From Reclinomonas americana ATCC 50394 (lineage: Eukaryota; Jakobida; Jakobea; Jakobida): a stretch of 64,000 nucleotides of DNA. The stretch covers positions 1,364,001 to 1,428,000 of the forward strand of contig PS015009.1 of the NCBI GenBank assembly GCA_048213135.1. Direction: 5' to 3'. The notes beneath the pieces are model-generated. The model was not told the DNA's origin. It saw nothing but the letters and a program-made list of their open reading frames with translations, and did no database searches. Position numbers and translations under genes: made by a program. This document shows, piece by piece, positions 1-7,732 of this stretch (positions are counted from its first letter, which is position 1; each line of letters begins with the position of its first letter).

Positions 1-3
1 TTT

Positions 4-348
4 ATGAACGGACTAAAGAACAAAATACAGCTGATCGGGTTTCTCGGAAATACACCCGAGGTGAAAAACACCGAAAACGGGAAGAAATTGGCCAATTTCC
101 GCATGGCTACCAACGAGGTTTATTATAATGGCCAGGGTGAAAAAGTAACGGAGACCACCTGGCACAACGCCGTTGCCTGGGGGAAACTGGCAGATATTGC
201 CGAAAAGTACCTTACCAAAGGAAGCGAAGTGATCGTTGAAGGCAAACTCGTTAACCGGAGTTATACCAATAAGGACGGTGCTAAAAAATATTTTTCGGAA
301 GTACATGTAAACGAGTTAATGATGCTGGGTAGTAAGGCCGACGATTGA
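4..348 (+). CDS. ssb: Single-stranded DNA-binding protein (short SSB)
   Basis: This 114-residue protein has the OB-fold layout of bacterial SSB. Near the N-terminus is the strand pattern with IGFLGNTPEV, then KLANFRMATNEVY, WHNAVAWGKLADIAEKY and the glycine-rich turn KGSEVIVEGKL. It should coat single-stranded DNA in replication, recombination and repair. It is much shorter than E. coli SSB (178 aa): the disordered linker and the acidic DDIPF-type tip that recruits partner proteins are missing, and the protein ends in GSKADD. Bacteroidota often carry several SSB paralogues, so this may be an accessory copy. The next gene on the same strand is a helicase, 230 bp away. Confidence 0.93.
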   Translation: MNGLKNKIQLIGFLGNTPEVKNTENGKKLANFRMATNEVYYNGQGEKVTETTWHNAVAWGKLADIAEKYLTKGSEVIVEGKLVNRSYTNKDGAKKYFSEVHVNELMMLGSKADD

Positions 349-370
349 CAGAGCGGTTTTTGTTTAATGA

Positions 371-423
371 AGCCGGGTGTCGTGCGACGGGAGGTTGGAA
401 CCCGCTCGTGCTGACGCCCGGTA
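371..423 (+). other. Structured hairpin between ssb and the helicase gene
   Basis: CCGGGTGTC (373-381) pairs with GACGCCCGG (413-421) through nine base pairs including one G-U. Inside it CGGG (388-391) pairs with CCCG (401-404) around the loop AGGTTGGAA. The element starts 25 bp after the ssb stop and could be a terminator-like or regulatory RNA structure. There is no long T-run directly after it, so classical intrinsic termination is only one possibility. Confidence 0.4.
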
Positions 424-480
424 CTTTTAACCCATTCATTAAAAGCAACGCCTGTTATTATTATTTTAAATCTTCATTCG

Positions 481-515
481 TATTCCTGTATTTTTTACAG
501 GGAATATTTTCCTTC
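481..515 (+). terminator. Possible intrinsic terminator after ssb
   Basis: TATTCCTGTA pairs with TACAGGGAATA with one bulged base, giving a stem of about ten pairs with a T-rich loop. A pyrimidine/T-rich stretch follows. It lies 60 bp before the helicase start, so ssb and the helicase are probably separate transcripts. Confidence 0.4.
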
Positions 516-577
516 CTTTTCTTTTTTGAACGGGAAAACTATTCATTGTATTTTTAAAGTTTTCATCATACTGATAA

Positions 578-3055
578 GTGAAGAACCCTATAGATATTAA
601 TGAACGTTTTCAGCTGGCCGCGGATTTCATTCAGTTCAGCAGTATGCCTGTTTTTCTTACCGGTAAGGCCGGAACGGGTAAGACCACATTTTTAAAATAT
701 ATCCGCGATAACTGTACCAAGAATATGGCGGTACTGGCGCCTACCGGTGTGGCCGCCATCAATGCCGGTGGAACAACCATCCACTCTTTTTTCCAGCTTC
801 CCTTCACGCCTTTTATTCCGCATGGTAACGGGAAACATGAATTGCTGGGCAGGCTGCGTTTCAACAGCGATCGCCGCAAATTGTTCCAGCAACTGGAGCT
901 GCTGGTGATCGACGAGATCAGTATGGTAAGGGCAGATGTGCTTGACGCCATAGATACCATCCTTCGCTGGGTAAGGAACCAGGCCGGCAAACCTTTCGGC
1001 GGTGTACAGCTTTTATATATAGGAGATGTATTCCAGTTGTCGCCGGTTGTTAAGAATGAAGGATGGGAACTGTTATCAGGGTTTTACAGGAGTCCTTATT
1101 TTTTCGACAGCCTGGTTATAGAGCAGCAGCCACCTGTTTATGTTGAACTGGACAGGATATACCGCCAAACGGATATTCATTTTATTGAACTGCTCAATTG
1201 CATCCGCAATAACCGGCTTGACGACAAGAATCGCCAACTGCTCAACAGCAGGTTCCTGCCCGACCAGCAGGTTGATACCCGGGACGGCTACATTACACTG
1301 ACCACACATAACCATACCGCCGAGGAGATCAACAAAAAAGAACTGGCGCAGTTGAAAGGAAAGGAATACAGTTTTAAAGCCGCGGTGCAGGGCGACTTCA
1401 GTGAGAAAGCCTATCCTGCCGATGCCGAGTTGTTGGTGAAGGTTGGCGCACATGTTATGTTCCTGAAAAATGACACGGAAAAAGTACGGCGGTATTTTAA
1501 TGGGAAGATCGGTGAGGTCACCAGCATTGGGGATGATAAGATCATGGTGCAATGCACCGGCGATGATAAAGCCATAGAGGTAAAAAAAGAAACCTGGGAA
1601 AATATCCGTTATGTGCACGATAAAACCACCAACCAGGTAGAGGAAGAAGTGATCGGCTCTTTCAGTCAGTACCCGCTCAGGCTGGCCTGGGCTATTACCA
1701 TACACAAAAGCCAGGGACTTACATTTGAAAAAACAGTGATTGATGCCGGTGCCGCTTTTGCAGCCGGGCAGGTATACGTGGCGCTGAGCCGCTGCACCAG
1801 TCTTGAAGGCATTATTCTCAAAAGCAGGATCAGCGAACAAAGCCTGAAAACCGACCAGCGGATCATTAATTATATCTCCGGGCAATCTCAGCAAGCCGCC
1901 ACGCTGCCCGATTACCTGGAAACTTCCAAATCAGCTTTCCAGCAGGAGACTATTCTCCGGCTTTTTGATATGTCGGCCATAGCTGTTGAAATGCAAACGA
2001 TCATCAGCTGGTTTGGTGATCATAAAAAAAGTTTCAGTACAGAAACCGAAAACTGGCTGAAAGAGATCTCTGAACGCATTCATGTGCTGGATACGCTGAG
2101 CATCAAATTCGAACCCATACTCCGTGGCTATTTCAATAACCAGGTACAACCACAACACAACCCGGAACTGGTAAAAAGGCTGGCCGCGGCGGCGGAACAT
2201 TATACCGGTCACCTCGACTTTATAAAAACGCTCTTCCGGCAATCGCCCGCTTCCACAGACAGCATTACGGATGCCCGTGAGTTTTACGAAAAACTGTCTT
2301 CGGTCTTTGAACAGCTGGATCTGCTTACACATTCCATGGGTTGCTGCAGGCAGGGCTTTTCGCTGGAGTCACTACAGGCAACACGATCTTCTTACCAGGG
2401 CACAGCATTAAAGAATACTTTTTATGCCGGTAAGTTTTCTCCCGTAAAAAATGCCAGCAGGAACCCGGAGTTATACAACACGCTCAAACAAATACGCGAT
2501 CATATTTGCGACACAACAGGATTGCCCGTTTATATGGTGTGTTCTTCCGCGGCACTTACAGACATGGCCGACTATCTGCCACAAACACCTGATGAACTTT
2601 TGAAGATAGACGGGTTTGGTAAGATAAAAGCAGAGCGCTGGGGTAAACAATTCCTGGAACCTATCCGCTCCTATTGCAGTGATCATAACCTGGAAACAAC
2701 GATCGGCGATAAACCGGCAAAGCCAGGTAAAGAAAAGGCAGTCAAAAAAGATAAAAAAGCCGATACCCGTTCAGAAAGCCTGCGCCTGTTGCAATCCGGC
2801 AAAACGATCGCGGAAATTGCAGCGGAAAGAAATCTTACCCAGGGAACGGTTAAAGGACATATGGCCTTACTGATCACCGGCGGACAAGTAAACATCGATA
2901 CCATCATCGCGGTTAAGGGCCAGTTAGCCATCCGGAAAATCCTTGAACAATATCCGGATGAAAACCTGTCCGGCATCATGCACCATATGCCCGCGGAATA
3001 TGATTATGGAGATGTACGCATGGTGATTGCGGCCATGGAAAAAGAACAGCAATGA
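578..3055 (+). CDS. Pif1/RecD-like superfamily 1 helicase with C-terminal HRDC and HTH domains
   Basis: This 825-residue predicted ATP-dependent DNA helicase has Walker A GKAGTGKTT (about 29-37), Walker B/motif II IDEISM (about 111-116), a GDVFQL motif III, and the late SF1 motif AITIHKSQGLTF followed by VYVALSRCTS. Beyond the motor core lies a long helical region. An HRDC-like domain follows (about 625-700, with PQTPDELLKIDGFGKIKAERWG), then a lysine-rich linker and an HTH_40-type helix-turn-helix (about 745-795, KTIAEIAAERNLTQGTVKGHM). HRDC and this HTH are usually RecQ-tail modules, so the architecture is a Pif1 motor with a RecQ-like tail. The start is GTG. It probably acts in replication, recombination or G-quadruplex resolution. 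Confidence 0.88.
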   Translation: MKNPIDINERFQLAADFIQFSSMPVFLTGKAGTGKTTFLKYIRDNCTKNMAVLAPTGVAAINAGGTTIHSFFQLPFTPFIPHGNGKHELLGRLRFNSDRRKLFQQLELLVIDEISMVRADVLDAIDTILRWVRNQAGKPFGGVQLLYIGDVFQLSPVVKNEGWELLSGFYRSPYFFDSLVIEQQPPVYVELDRIYRQTDIHFIELLNCIRNNRLDDKNRQLLNSRFLPDQQVDTRDGYITLTTHNHTAEEINKKELAQLKGKEYSFKAAVQGDFSEKAYPADAELLVKVGAHVMFLKNDTEKVRRYFNGKIGEVTSIGDDKIMVQCTGDDKAIEVKKETWENIRYVHDKTTNQVEEEVIGSFSQYPLRLAWAITIHKSQGLTFEKTVIDAGAAFAAGQVYVALSRCTSLEGIILKSRISEQSLKTDQRIINYISGQSQQAATLPDYLETSKSAFQQETILRLFDMSAIAVEMQTIISWFGDHKKSFSTETENWLKEISERIHVLDTLSIKFEPILRGYFNNQVQPQHNPELVKRLAAAAEHYTGHLDFIKTLFRQSPASTDSITDAREFYEKLSSVFEQLDLLTHSMGCCRQGFSLESLQATRSSYQGTALKNTFYAGKFSPVKNASRNPELYNTLKQIRDHICDTTGLPVYMVCSSAALTDMADYLPQTPDELLKIDGFGKIKAERWGKQFLEPIRSYCSDHNLETTIGDKPAKPGKEKAVKKDKKADTRSESLRLLQSGKTIAEIAAERNLTQGTVKGHMALLITGGQVNIDTIIAVKGQLAIRKILEQYPDENLSGIMHHMPAEYDYGDVRMVIAAMEKEQQ

Positions 3056-3072
3056 TTAAATGGTAAGATATT

Positions 3073-3588
3073 TTACCTCCCAAAATCATCCTGCACCCTT
3101 ACAATATCACTTTCATCGCTTGGGTTTTCAGTGTCGGTGTGGCGCCAGATCTCGGCTACTATTCCCCAACCATCAAGACCAATCAGGCGGTGCCTTTCGC
3201 CCTGCGCCAGTTCCACGATATCGCCGGGCTGCAGGTTGCGGATATCTTTTTCCTCATCGGTATCACTCGTAATAACACCGGCAACGCCGCCAATGAGTTT
3301 CCATATTTCCGCACGGCGGTGATGGAACTGCCAGCTCAGTCTTTTTTCAGGGGCTACTACGAGTATTTTGGGGCTGAGTTTCCCGGAAATATTAAGGTCG
3401 CCAAAAGTGAGATGTGAAAAATACTGGCTGATGAATTTTTCCGATTGTTCTTCACTGATCACGAAAAAACCGCCCCAGGGCCTGTTGTGATCCTGGCTGG
3501 CAATGGTATAACCCTGTTCGTGAAGATAATTCGCTGTTTTTTCAAAAACGCTTTCGCGTGATGTATCGGTCGAAAATGAAAGTTGCAT
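3073..3588 (-). CDS. Cupin protein, mannose-6-phosphate isomerase type II C-terminal-like
   Basis: This 171-residue protein carries a single cupin barrel. The core has SWQFHHRRAEIW (first cupin motif with clustered His and a later Glu) and LQPGDIVELAQGERHRLIG (second motif with His), followed by WGIVAEIWRHTD. This is the pattern of the sugar-phosphate isomerase domain of type II mannose-6-phosphate isomerases. The N-terminal 60 residues, with RPWGGFFVI, also fit small Bacteroidota sugar isomerase-like cupins sometimes labelled phosphoheptose isomerase. It starts 26 bp after mnmG on the same strand and is probably co-transcribed. The substrate cannot be decided from the sequence. Confidence 0.75.
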   Translation of the reverse strand: MQLSFSTDTSRESVFEKTANYLHEQGYTIASQDHNRPWGGFFVISEEQSEKFISQYFSHLTFGDLNISGKLSPKILVVAPEKRLSWQFHHRRAEIWKLIGGVAGVITSDTDEEKDIRNLQPGDIVELAQGERHRLIGLDGWGIVAEIWRHTDTENPSDESDIVRVQDDFGR

Positions 3589-3614
3589 TGTTCTTGTTTA
3601 TTACCTGTAAAATA

Positions 3615-5483
3615 TTACCTGCCCATAAATACCATCAGTATCTGCACATCACTTGGGTTAACACCCGATATGCGGGATGCCTGGCCCAGTGTACGCGGCC
3701 TTATCTTGTTGAATTTCTGGCGGGCTTCATTGCTTAAAGAAACCAGTTTATCGTAGTTGAAATGGTCCGGTATCAGCAGGTCTTCCAGCTGGCTCATCTT
3801 CTGTACCAGCTCTCTTTCCTTTTCAATATAAGAATCATACTTGGTTTGTATTTCCACCTGTTCAATCACTTCGCGGCTGAAGCCTTCTGTTGCCGCCTTT
3901 ACTTTTGGCAAGTGATAGATCATATCTGCAAAACCAATCATGGGGCGAAGCAGCAGTTGCGCCGCTTTTTGTTTCATTACTAACGGTGACGATTGTACGC
4001 TTTCAAGATACGACTTCGCCTCATCCGGTTCAATGCTCAGCTCACTTATGATGGTCCTGAGTTTTTCAACATCAGCCTGTTTATTTTTTACCCTTTCCAT
4101 CCTTTCCTGTGAAGCCAGGCCCAGGCGGTAACTTTTTTCCGTCAGCCGCAGGTCGGCATTGTCCTGCCGCAGCAGGGTGCGGAATTCCGCCCGGCTGGTA
4201 AACATGCGGTAAGGTTCATCGGTTCCTTTATTGATGAGGTCATCAATAAGTACGCCTATATAAGCTTCACTCCTTTTCAATATCAGCGGCTCCTCTTCTT
4301 TTGCTTTCTGGTGGGCGTTGATGCCGGCCATTAAACCCTGGCAGGCCGCTTCTTCATAACCCGTGGTGCCGTTGATCTGCCCCGCGAAAAAGAGGTTCTC
4401 TATTAATTTCGTCTCCAGGCTGAATTTCAGCTGCGTTGGCGGGAAAAAATCATATTCAATGGCATAACCCGGGCGGAACATGCGGCAGTTCTCAAAACCC
4501 GGAACCATTCTAAGTGCCTGATATTGAACACTTTCTGGTAATGAGGAGGAAAATCCGTTCACGTAGATCTCAACTGTATTGAAGCCTTCCGGTTCTACGA
4601 AAAGCTGGTGCCGGTCTCTTTCGGCAAAGCGGCTGATCTTATCTTCTATACTGGGGCAGTACCTGGGGCCGGTGCCCTGTATCCTTCCCTGGAACATGGG
4701 GCTTTTTTCAAAACCCGTTCTCAGGATATCGTGTACCTGGTTGCTGGTATAGGTGATCCAGCAGCTGCGTTGTTCAGCAGCGGTTATTTTCGGAACATCC
4801 AGGTAGCTGAAGCCAACAATGTCATCATCTCCTTTTTGTTCTTCCATTTTAGAATAATCCAGGCTGCGGCCGTCGATACGTGGCGGCGTGCCTGTTTTAA
4901 GGCGGTCGCTTTCAAAGCCCAGTTCAACCAGTTGTTCGGTTATGCCCGTCGCGGCCTTTTCAGCCATACGGCCACCGCCCAGTTGTTTTTCACCAATATG
5001 GATCACACCGTTGAGGAAGGTACCATTGGTAAGTACCACGGACTTTGCTTTTATTTCGTGACCCAGGCCGGTCTTTATCCCGTAAGCCCTGCCATCTTTA
5101 ACAAGCAGGCCGTGTACCATGTCCTGGTAAAAATCAATGTTGGGGGTTTGTTCCAGCATCTCCCGCCATTTGGTGGCAAACAGCATCCTGTCGCTTTGGG
5201 CCCGGGGGCTCCACATGGCGGGTCCTTTAGAGCGGTTGAGCATCCTGAACTGGATCATGCTCTGGTCGGTAACAATACCGCTGTACCCGCCCATGGCATC
5301 TATCTCCCTCACAATCTGTCCCTTGGCTATACCTCCCATGGCGGGGTTGCAGCTCATCTGGGCAATGGTTTGCATGTTCATGGTGATCAGCAATACCTTA
5401 CTACCCAGGTTGGCAGCCGCGGCCGCGGCCTCACAACCGGCATGCCCGGCCCCTACCACTATTACATCATAATCTGGAAACAT
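3615..5483 (-). CDS. mnmG: tRNA uridine-5-carboxymethylaminomethyl modification enzyme MnmG (GidA)
   Basis: MnmG is the FAD/NADH-dependent partner of MnmE that modifies wobble U34 of tRNAs. The N-terminus has the dinucleotide-binding VVGAGHAGCEAA. Then come the family signatures CNPAMGGIAKGQIVREIDAMGG, LKTGTPPRIDGRS and GQINGTTGYEEAACQGL, and the C-terminal helical domain ends near RPRTLGQASRISGVNPSDVQIL. At about 622 residues the length is normal. A TTG start 15 bp further upstream is possible, but that stretch is a TACCTTTG promoter box, so the ATG at 5483 is chosen. The HNH-like gene lies 41 bp upstream and the cupin gene 26 bp downstream. Confidence 0.96.
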   Translation of the reverse strand: MFPDYDVIVVGAGHAGCEAAAAAANLGSKVLLITMNMQTIAQMSCNPAMGGIAKGQIVREIDAMGGYSGIVTDQSMIQFRMLNRSKGPAMWSPRAQSDRMLFATKWREMLEQTPNIDFYQDMVHGLLVKDGRAYGIKTGLGHEIKAKSVVLTNGTFLNGVIHIGEKQLGGGRMAEKAATGITEQLVELGFESDRLKTGTPPRIDGRSLDYSKMEEQKGDDDIVGFSYLDVPKITAAEQRSCWITYTSNQVHDILRTGFEKSPMFQGRIQGTGPRYCPSIEDKISRFAERDRHQLFVEPEGFNTVEIYVNGFSSSLPESVQYQALRMVPGFENCRMFRPGYAIEYDFFPPTQLKFSLETKLIENLFFAGQINGTTGYEEAACQGLMAGINAHQKAKEEEPLILKRSEAYIGVLIDDLINKGTDEPYRMFTSRAEFRTLLRQDNADLRLTEKSYRLGLASQERMERVKNKQADVEKLRTIISELSIEPDEAKSYLESVQSSPLVMKQKAAQLLLRPMIGFADMIYHLPKVKAATEGFSREVIEQVEIQTKYDSYIEKERELVQKMSQLEDLLIPDHFNYDKLVSLSNEARQKFNKIRPRTLGQASRISGVNPSDVQILMVFMGR

Positions 5484-5487
5484 GCTG

Positions 5488-5495
5488 CAAAGGTA
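5488..5495 (-). promoter_or_regulatory. Bacteroidota -7 promoter box of mnmG
   Basis: TACCTTTG on the minus strand matches TAnnTTTG and ends 4 nt before the mnmG ATG, which implies a leaderless or nearly leaderless transcript. It also rules out the upstream TTG as the start if the promoter is real. Confidence 0.55.
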
Positions 5496-5524
5496 CAAAG
5501 AGAGTAAGGCTAAACGAATAGTTT

Positions 5525-6142
5525 TTAGGACCCGTACTTTTTGAGTATTTCCCTTTCCAGGAAAATGCCGTCCAGGGTCATTCCGGAGTTGAGGCTGTTG
5601 AATTCTTCGTGGGTAAGTGTTTCCAGCCTTTCGAGATCAGGCTTATTCTTAATGATGAAGTCTTCAATATGGGGTTCGCTGATGCTATTTGATGCTTCTA
5701 CGGCATTGATCTTATCGAGCATTTTCACGCAAAGCCGGTACCCGGTCTTATCATACAATTGCCGGAAATAGGTTTTCACGGCCAGCAGATCCACCCGGTG
5801 GCCCCGGCTTTTATTGGGGTCAAGTGTTTCAACCCGGATATTGATAAAGTTCCAGCAGAGCCTGAGGTCTTCCTCTATAGCATAATCGAAGTAGGCGACA
5901 GGTACGATATGATCGAATTGCCATTCGGTACCGAAGTTTTCCCAGTTCAGGTTACCATTGAACTGTATCTCAATCCATTTCCGGTATTCTTCAATGGGCA
6001 GTCCGAAATAAGGAGCATATTGCTGGCTGGGTTGTTTTTCCAGTACATACCGCCTGAATGCCAGCTGCCACTTTCTTTTTTCCCGGAACTTAAGGTCTGC
6101 ATCGGTCACTTCTTCTTTTGGGGTCCATTTCTTTCTTGCCAT
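5525..6142 (-). CDS. HNH-nuclease-like hypothetical protein
   Basis: This 205-residue protein has no signal peptide or membrane segment. Its middle contains WQFDHIVPVAYFD followed by LCWNFINIRVETLDPNKS. That is the order of an HNH/HNN metal-finger nuclease core: a DHI-x-P strand, then an N-rich segment and a final N..K. The rest is charged and helical, with LETLTHEEFNSLNSG near the C-terminus. The sequence supports an HNH-like fold only; activity and target are unknown, and CxxC zinc knuckles are absent. It may share a transcript with mnmG (41 bp downstream). The palindromic repeat unit lies immediately upstream. Confidence 0.6.
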   Translation of the reverse strand: MARKKWTPKEEVTDADLKFREKRKWQLAFRRYVLEKQPSQQYAPYFGLPIEEYRKWIEIQFNGNLNWENFGTEWQFDHIVPVAYFDYAIEEDLRLCWNFINIRVETLDPNKSRGHRVDLLAVKTYFRQLYDKTGYRLCVKMLDKINAVEASNSISEPHIEDFIIKNKPDLERLETLTHEEFNSLNSGMTLDGIFLEREILKKYGS

Positions 6143-6146
6143 AAGC

Positions 6147-6154
6147 TAAAGGTA
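6147..6154 (-). promoter_or_regulatory. -7-like promoter box of the HNH-like gene
   Basis: TACCTTTA on the minus strand differs from TAnnTTTG only in the last base and ends 4 nt before the ATG at 6142. This is the same spacing as the mnmG box. Confidence 0.4.
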
Positions 6155-6156
6155 GA

Positions 6157-6191
6157 ATGTTTCCTGGAGAAACTGGGATACGTGGAACATT
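6157..6191. repeat. 35-bp direct repeat, left copy
   Basis: The copy begins ATGTTTCCTGG and ends TACGTGGAACATT. It matches 6345-6379 at 34 of 35 positions (A versus T at base 12). The unit contains a GTTTC/GAAAC hairpin, and its ends (ATGTTTCC and GGAACATT) are near-inverted. Confidence 0.9.
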
Positions 6192-6344
6192 CGGCACCGC
6201 ACCAGTTGAGTCATACCGAGTTAACGAGGTATCTGTCACCACGAAAAAGAGATTCCTTCCCGATATCGTTCCTCATCGGGACAGGCTCTATCCTCGGAAT
6301 GAAACGATTATGCTTCCGGTTATTCTATTTAGGAGATTACACTG
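6192..6344. repeat. REP-like palindromic element between the direct repeats
   Basis: This 153-bp spacer contains nested imperfect inverted repeats. GTCATACCGAG (6210-6220) pairs with CTCGGAATGA (6293-6302), and CGAGGTATCT (6225-6234) pairs with AGATTCCTTC (6250-6259). The GTCAT-CCGAG ... CGAGG-ATCT design resembles widespread bacterial intergenic palindromic repeats. No transposase is present, so it would be non-autonomous. Confidence 0.6.
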
Positions 6345-6379
6345 ATGTTTCCTGGTGAAACTGGGATACGTGGAACATT
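6345..6379. repeat. 35-bp direct repeat, right copy
   Basis: This is the second copy of the 6157-6191 repeat with one mismatch. It ends one base before the ybeY stop codon region, so it sits in the ybeY 3' flank. Confidence 0.9.
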
Positions 6380-6380
6380 A

Positions 6381-6803
6381 TTAGCTGAAATACCTGCTTA
6401 ACCAGAGGTCTTCCGCCTTTCTCATCTTCTTCTCCTCCGCCGGTGTCTTATCCTTATACCCGCACAGGTGAAGTACGCCATGAAAGATCACCCGGTGCAA
6501 TTCCTGCTGAAAGGATACGCCTTGTTGCCCCGCATTATCCACTACCCGGTCGATACTGATATAGATCTCCCCTTCTACAGGTTGCCGGGGTTCGGCCAGG
6601 TTGAAGGTGATGATGTCGGTATAATAGTCGTGCTGGAGGAAGTCGCGGTTCACCTGCAGCAGGTAGTCATCTGTACAAAAGATATAGGTAAGGGAAGAAA
6701 GGGGTTTACGGGAGGACTGGAACATCTCTTCCAGGAACTGTTTGAGCCGGTTCCTGTTACGGAAGGGAAACCGGACATCGTTATAAAAGAATTGTACAGG
6801 CAT
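6381..6803 (-). CDS. ybeY: Endoribonuclease YbeY (16S rRNA 3' maturation)
   Basis: YbeY is a single-domain metal-dependent RNase involved in 16S rRNA processing and ribosome quality control. This 140-residue copy has the TDIITFNL strand, the EGEIYISIDRV segment and the signature HRVIFHGVLHLCGYKDKTPAEE. The usual motif HGxLHLxGYDH supplies three zinc-binding His; here the first two are present, but the third position reads YKDKT with no His. The start ATG at 6803 (MPVQFFYND) is chosen because the 42 residues of possible upstream extension do not look like YbeY. It is divergent from feoA. Confidence 0.93.
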   Translation of the reverse strand: MPVQFFYNDVRFPFRNRNRLKQFLEEMFQSSRKPLSSLTYIFCTDDYLLQVNRDFLQHDYYTDIITFNLAEPRQPVEGEIYISIDRVVDNAGQQGVSFQQELHRVIFHGVLHLCGYKDKTPAEEKKMRKAEDLWLSRYFS

Positions 6804-6821
6804 GAGGCTTATTTCTAAAAT

Positions 6822-6829
6822 CGAAATTA
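6822..6829 (-). promoter_or_regulatory. -7-like promoter box of ybeY
   Basis: TAATTTCG on the minus strand, 18 nt before the ybeY ATG, is a one-base variant of TAnnTTTG. The same TTCG variant recurs before two other genes in this window. Confidence 0.35.
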
Positions 6830-6848
6830 GATAACAATTGCGAAACAG

Positions 6849-6856
6849 TAATTTTG
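6849..6856 (+). promoter_or_regulatory. -7 promoter box of the feoA-nadD operon, followed by a leader hairpin
   Basis: TAATTTTG matches TAnnTTTG and lies 37 nt before the feoA ATG. The leader contains CCTGTA-agg-TACAGG (6861-6875), a short perfect hairpin. It runs into AGGAGG (6872-6877), one of the few Shine-Dalgarno-like strings in the window, but about 16 nt from the ATG. Confidence 0.45.
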
Positions 6857-6893
6857 TATTCCTGTAAGGTACAGGAGGATATAAACCAGTTAA

Positions 6894-7130
6894 ATGAAAA
6901 AAAGGCTTTCGGAAATCGGGGTTGGACAATCGGCAGTGATCAGTTCATTTGACAATGACGACATATTTCTCAAACTGATGGAAATGGGCTGCGTTCCGGG
7001 TGAGCAGGTGAAGGTTGACCAGGCAGCTCCCCTGGGTGATCCCATTTCAATAACGGTGGCAGGCTACCAGCTGAGCCTGAGGCTTGATGAAGCAGAACTC
7101 ATTTGGGTGGAAGAAACCCTGACAATATAA
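6894..7130 (+). CDS. feoA: FeoA-family SH3-like small protein
   Basis: This 78-residue cytosolic protein has the FeoA pattern: KRLSEIGVGQSAVI, then LKLMEMGCVPGEQVKV and DPISITVAGYQLSLRLDEAELI. FeoA normally assists the FeoB ferrous-iron transporter, but no feoB lies nearby. Instead nadD follows after only 5 bp, so the two are almost certainly co-transcribed. Similar stand-alone FeoA domains also occur as SH3-like adaptors, so its role here may differ from iron uptake. Confidence 0.85.
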   Translation: MKKRLSEIGVGQSAVISSFDNDDIFLKLMEMGCVPGEQVKVDQAAPLGDPISITVAGYQLSLRLDEAELIWVEETLTI

Positions 7131-7135
7131 GCAGC

Positions 7136-7732
7136 ATGAAAATAGGTTTGTATTTCGGTTCCTTTAACCCGGTGCACATTGGCCACCTTATCATTGCCAG
7201 CCACGTGGCCCAGCATACCGGTCTTAAGCAGGTATGGTTTGTGGTTTCTCCTCAAAATCCTTTTAAAAAATCGGCCGGGCTCCTTAATGAATACCACCGG
7301 CTCCATTTAATACGCCTGGCCATTGAAGGAGAAAATAACCTGCGGGCCAGCAGTGCCGAGTTCAAATTGCCCAAGCCTTCTTATACGGTTGACACCCTCG
7401 CCTATTTAAAGGAAGCACATCCTGATCATGAGTTCTCTATTATTATGGGAAGCGATGGTTTTCAGAACCTCGACAAATGGAAGAACTACGAAGTGATCAC
7501 CGCCAATCATACCATCTACATTTATAAAAGACCGGGATTTGAGATCACGAAAGATCATGGGGCCAGGATAGAAATACTCGATGCGCCATTGCTAGAAATT
7601 TCGTCTACCCGTATCCGTGAGCTTATTAAAAACAAAGACTCCATCCGTTTCCTGGTGCCCGATGTAGTAAAAGAAGAGATTGAACGCAACGGTTATTACC
7701 GCGGTTCATCAGAACAGCCAGCCCAGCAGTAA
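7136..7732 (+). CDS. nadD: Nicotinate-nucleotide adenylyltransferase
   Basis: NadD makes nicotinic acid adenine dinucleotide from NaMN and ATP in NAD synthesis. The 198-residue protein has the nucleotidyltransferase motif [11 protein letters not shown] at residues 8-18 and the C-terminal [10 protein letters not shown] motif, as expected for the family. VVSPQNPFK and a [11 protein letters not shown] segment are NadD features. The start [10 protein letters not shown] at 7136 is preferred to an in-frame start 33 bp upstream that would overlap feoA. The 3' end overlaps the convergent chromate-transporter gene by 24 bp. nadA, from the same pathway, is about 5 kb away. Confidence 0.95.
   Translation: MKIGLYFGSFNPVHIGHLIIASHVAQHTGLKQVWFVVSPQNPFKKSAGLLNEYHRLHLIRLAIEGENNLRASSAEFKLPKPSYTVDTLAYLKEAHPDHEFSIIMGSDGFQNLDKWKNYEVITANHTIYIYKRPGFEITKDHGARIEILDAPLLEISSTRIRELIKNKDSIRFLVPDVVKEEIERNGYYRGSSEQPAQQ

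Noticed and set aside
345-557. A 70-residue frame after ssb
   Set aside because: It spans the hairpin elements, has low-complexity Phe-rich sequence, and overlaps the ssb stop codon.
4608-5507. A 299-residue plus-strand open frame inside mnmG
   Set aside because: Antisense to mnmG; biased composition and no domain.
6157-6345. A 62-residue frame between ybeY and the HNH-like gene
   Set aside because: It consists entirely of the repeat element and its flanking direct repeats.
6157-6379. CRISPR array
   Set aside because: Only two repeat copies separated by 153 bp, no spacer series and no cas genes.
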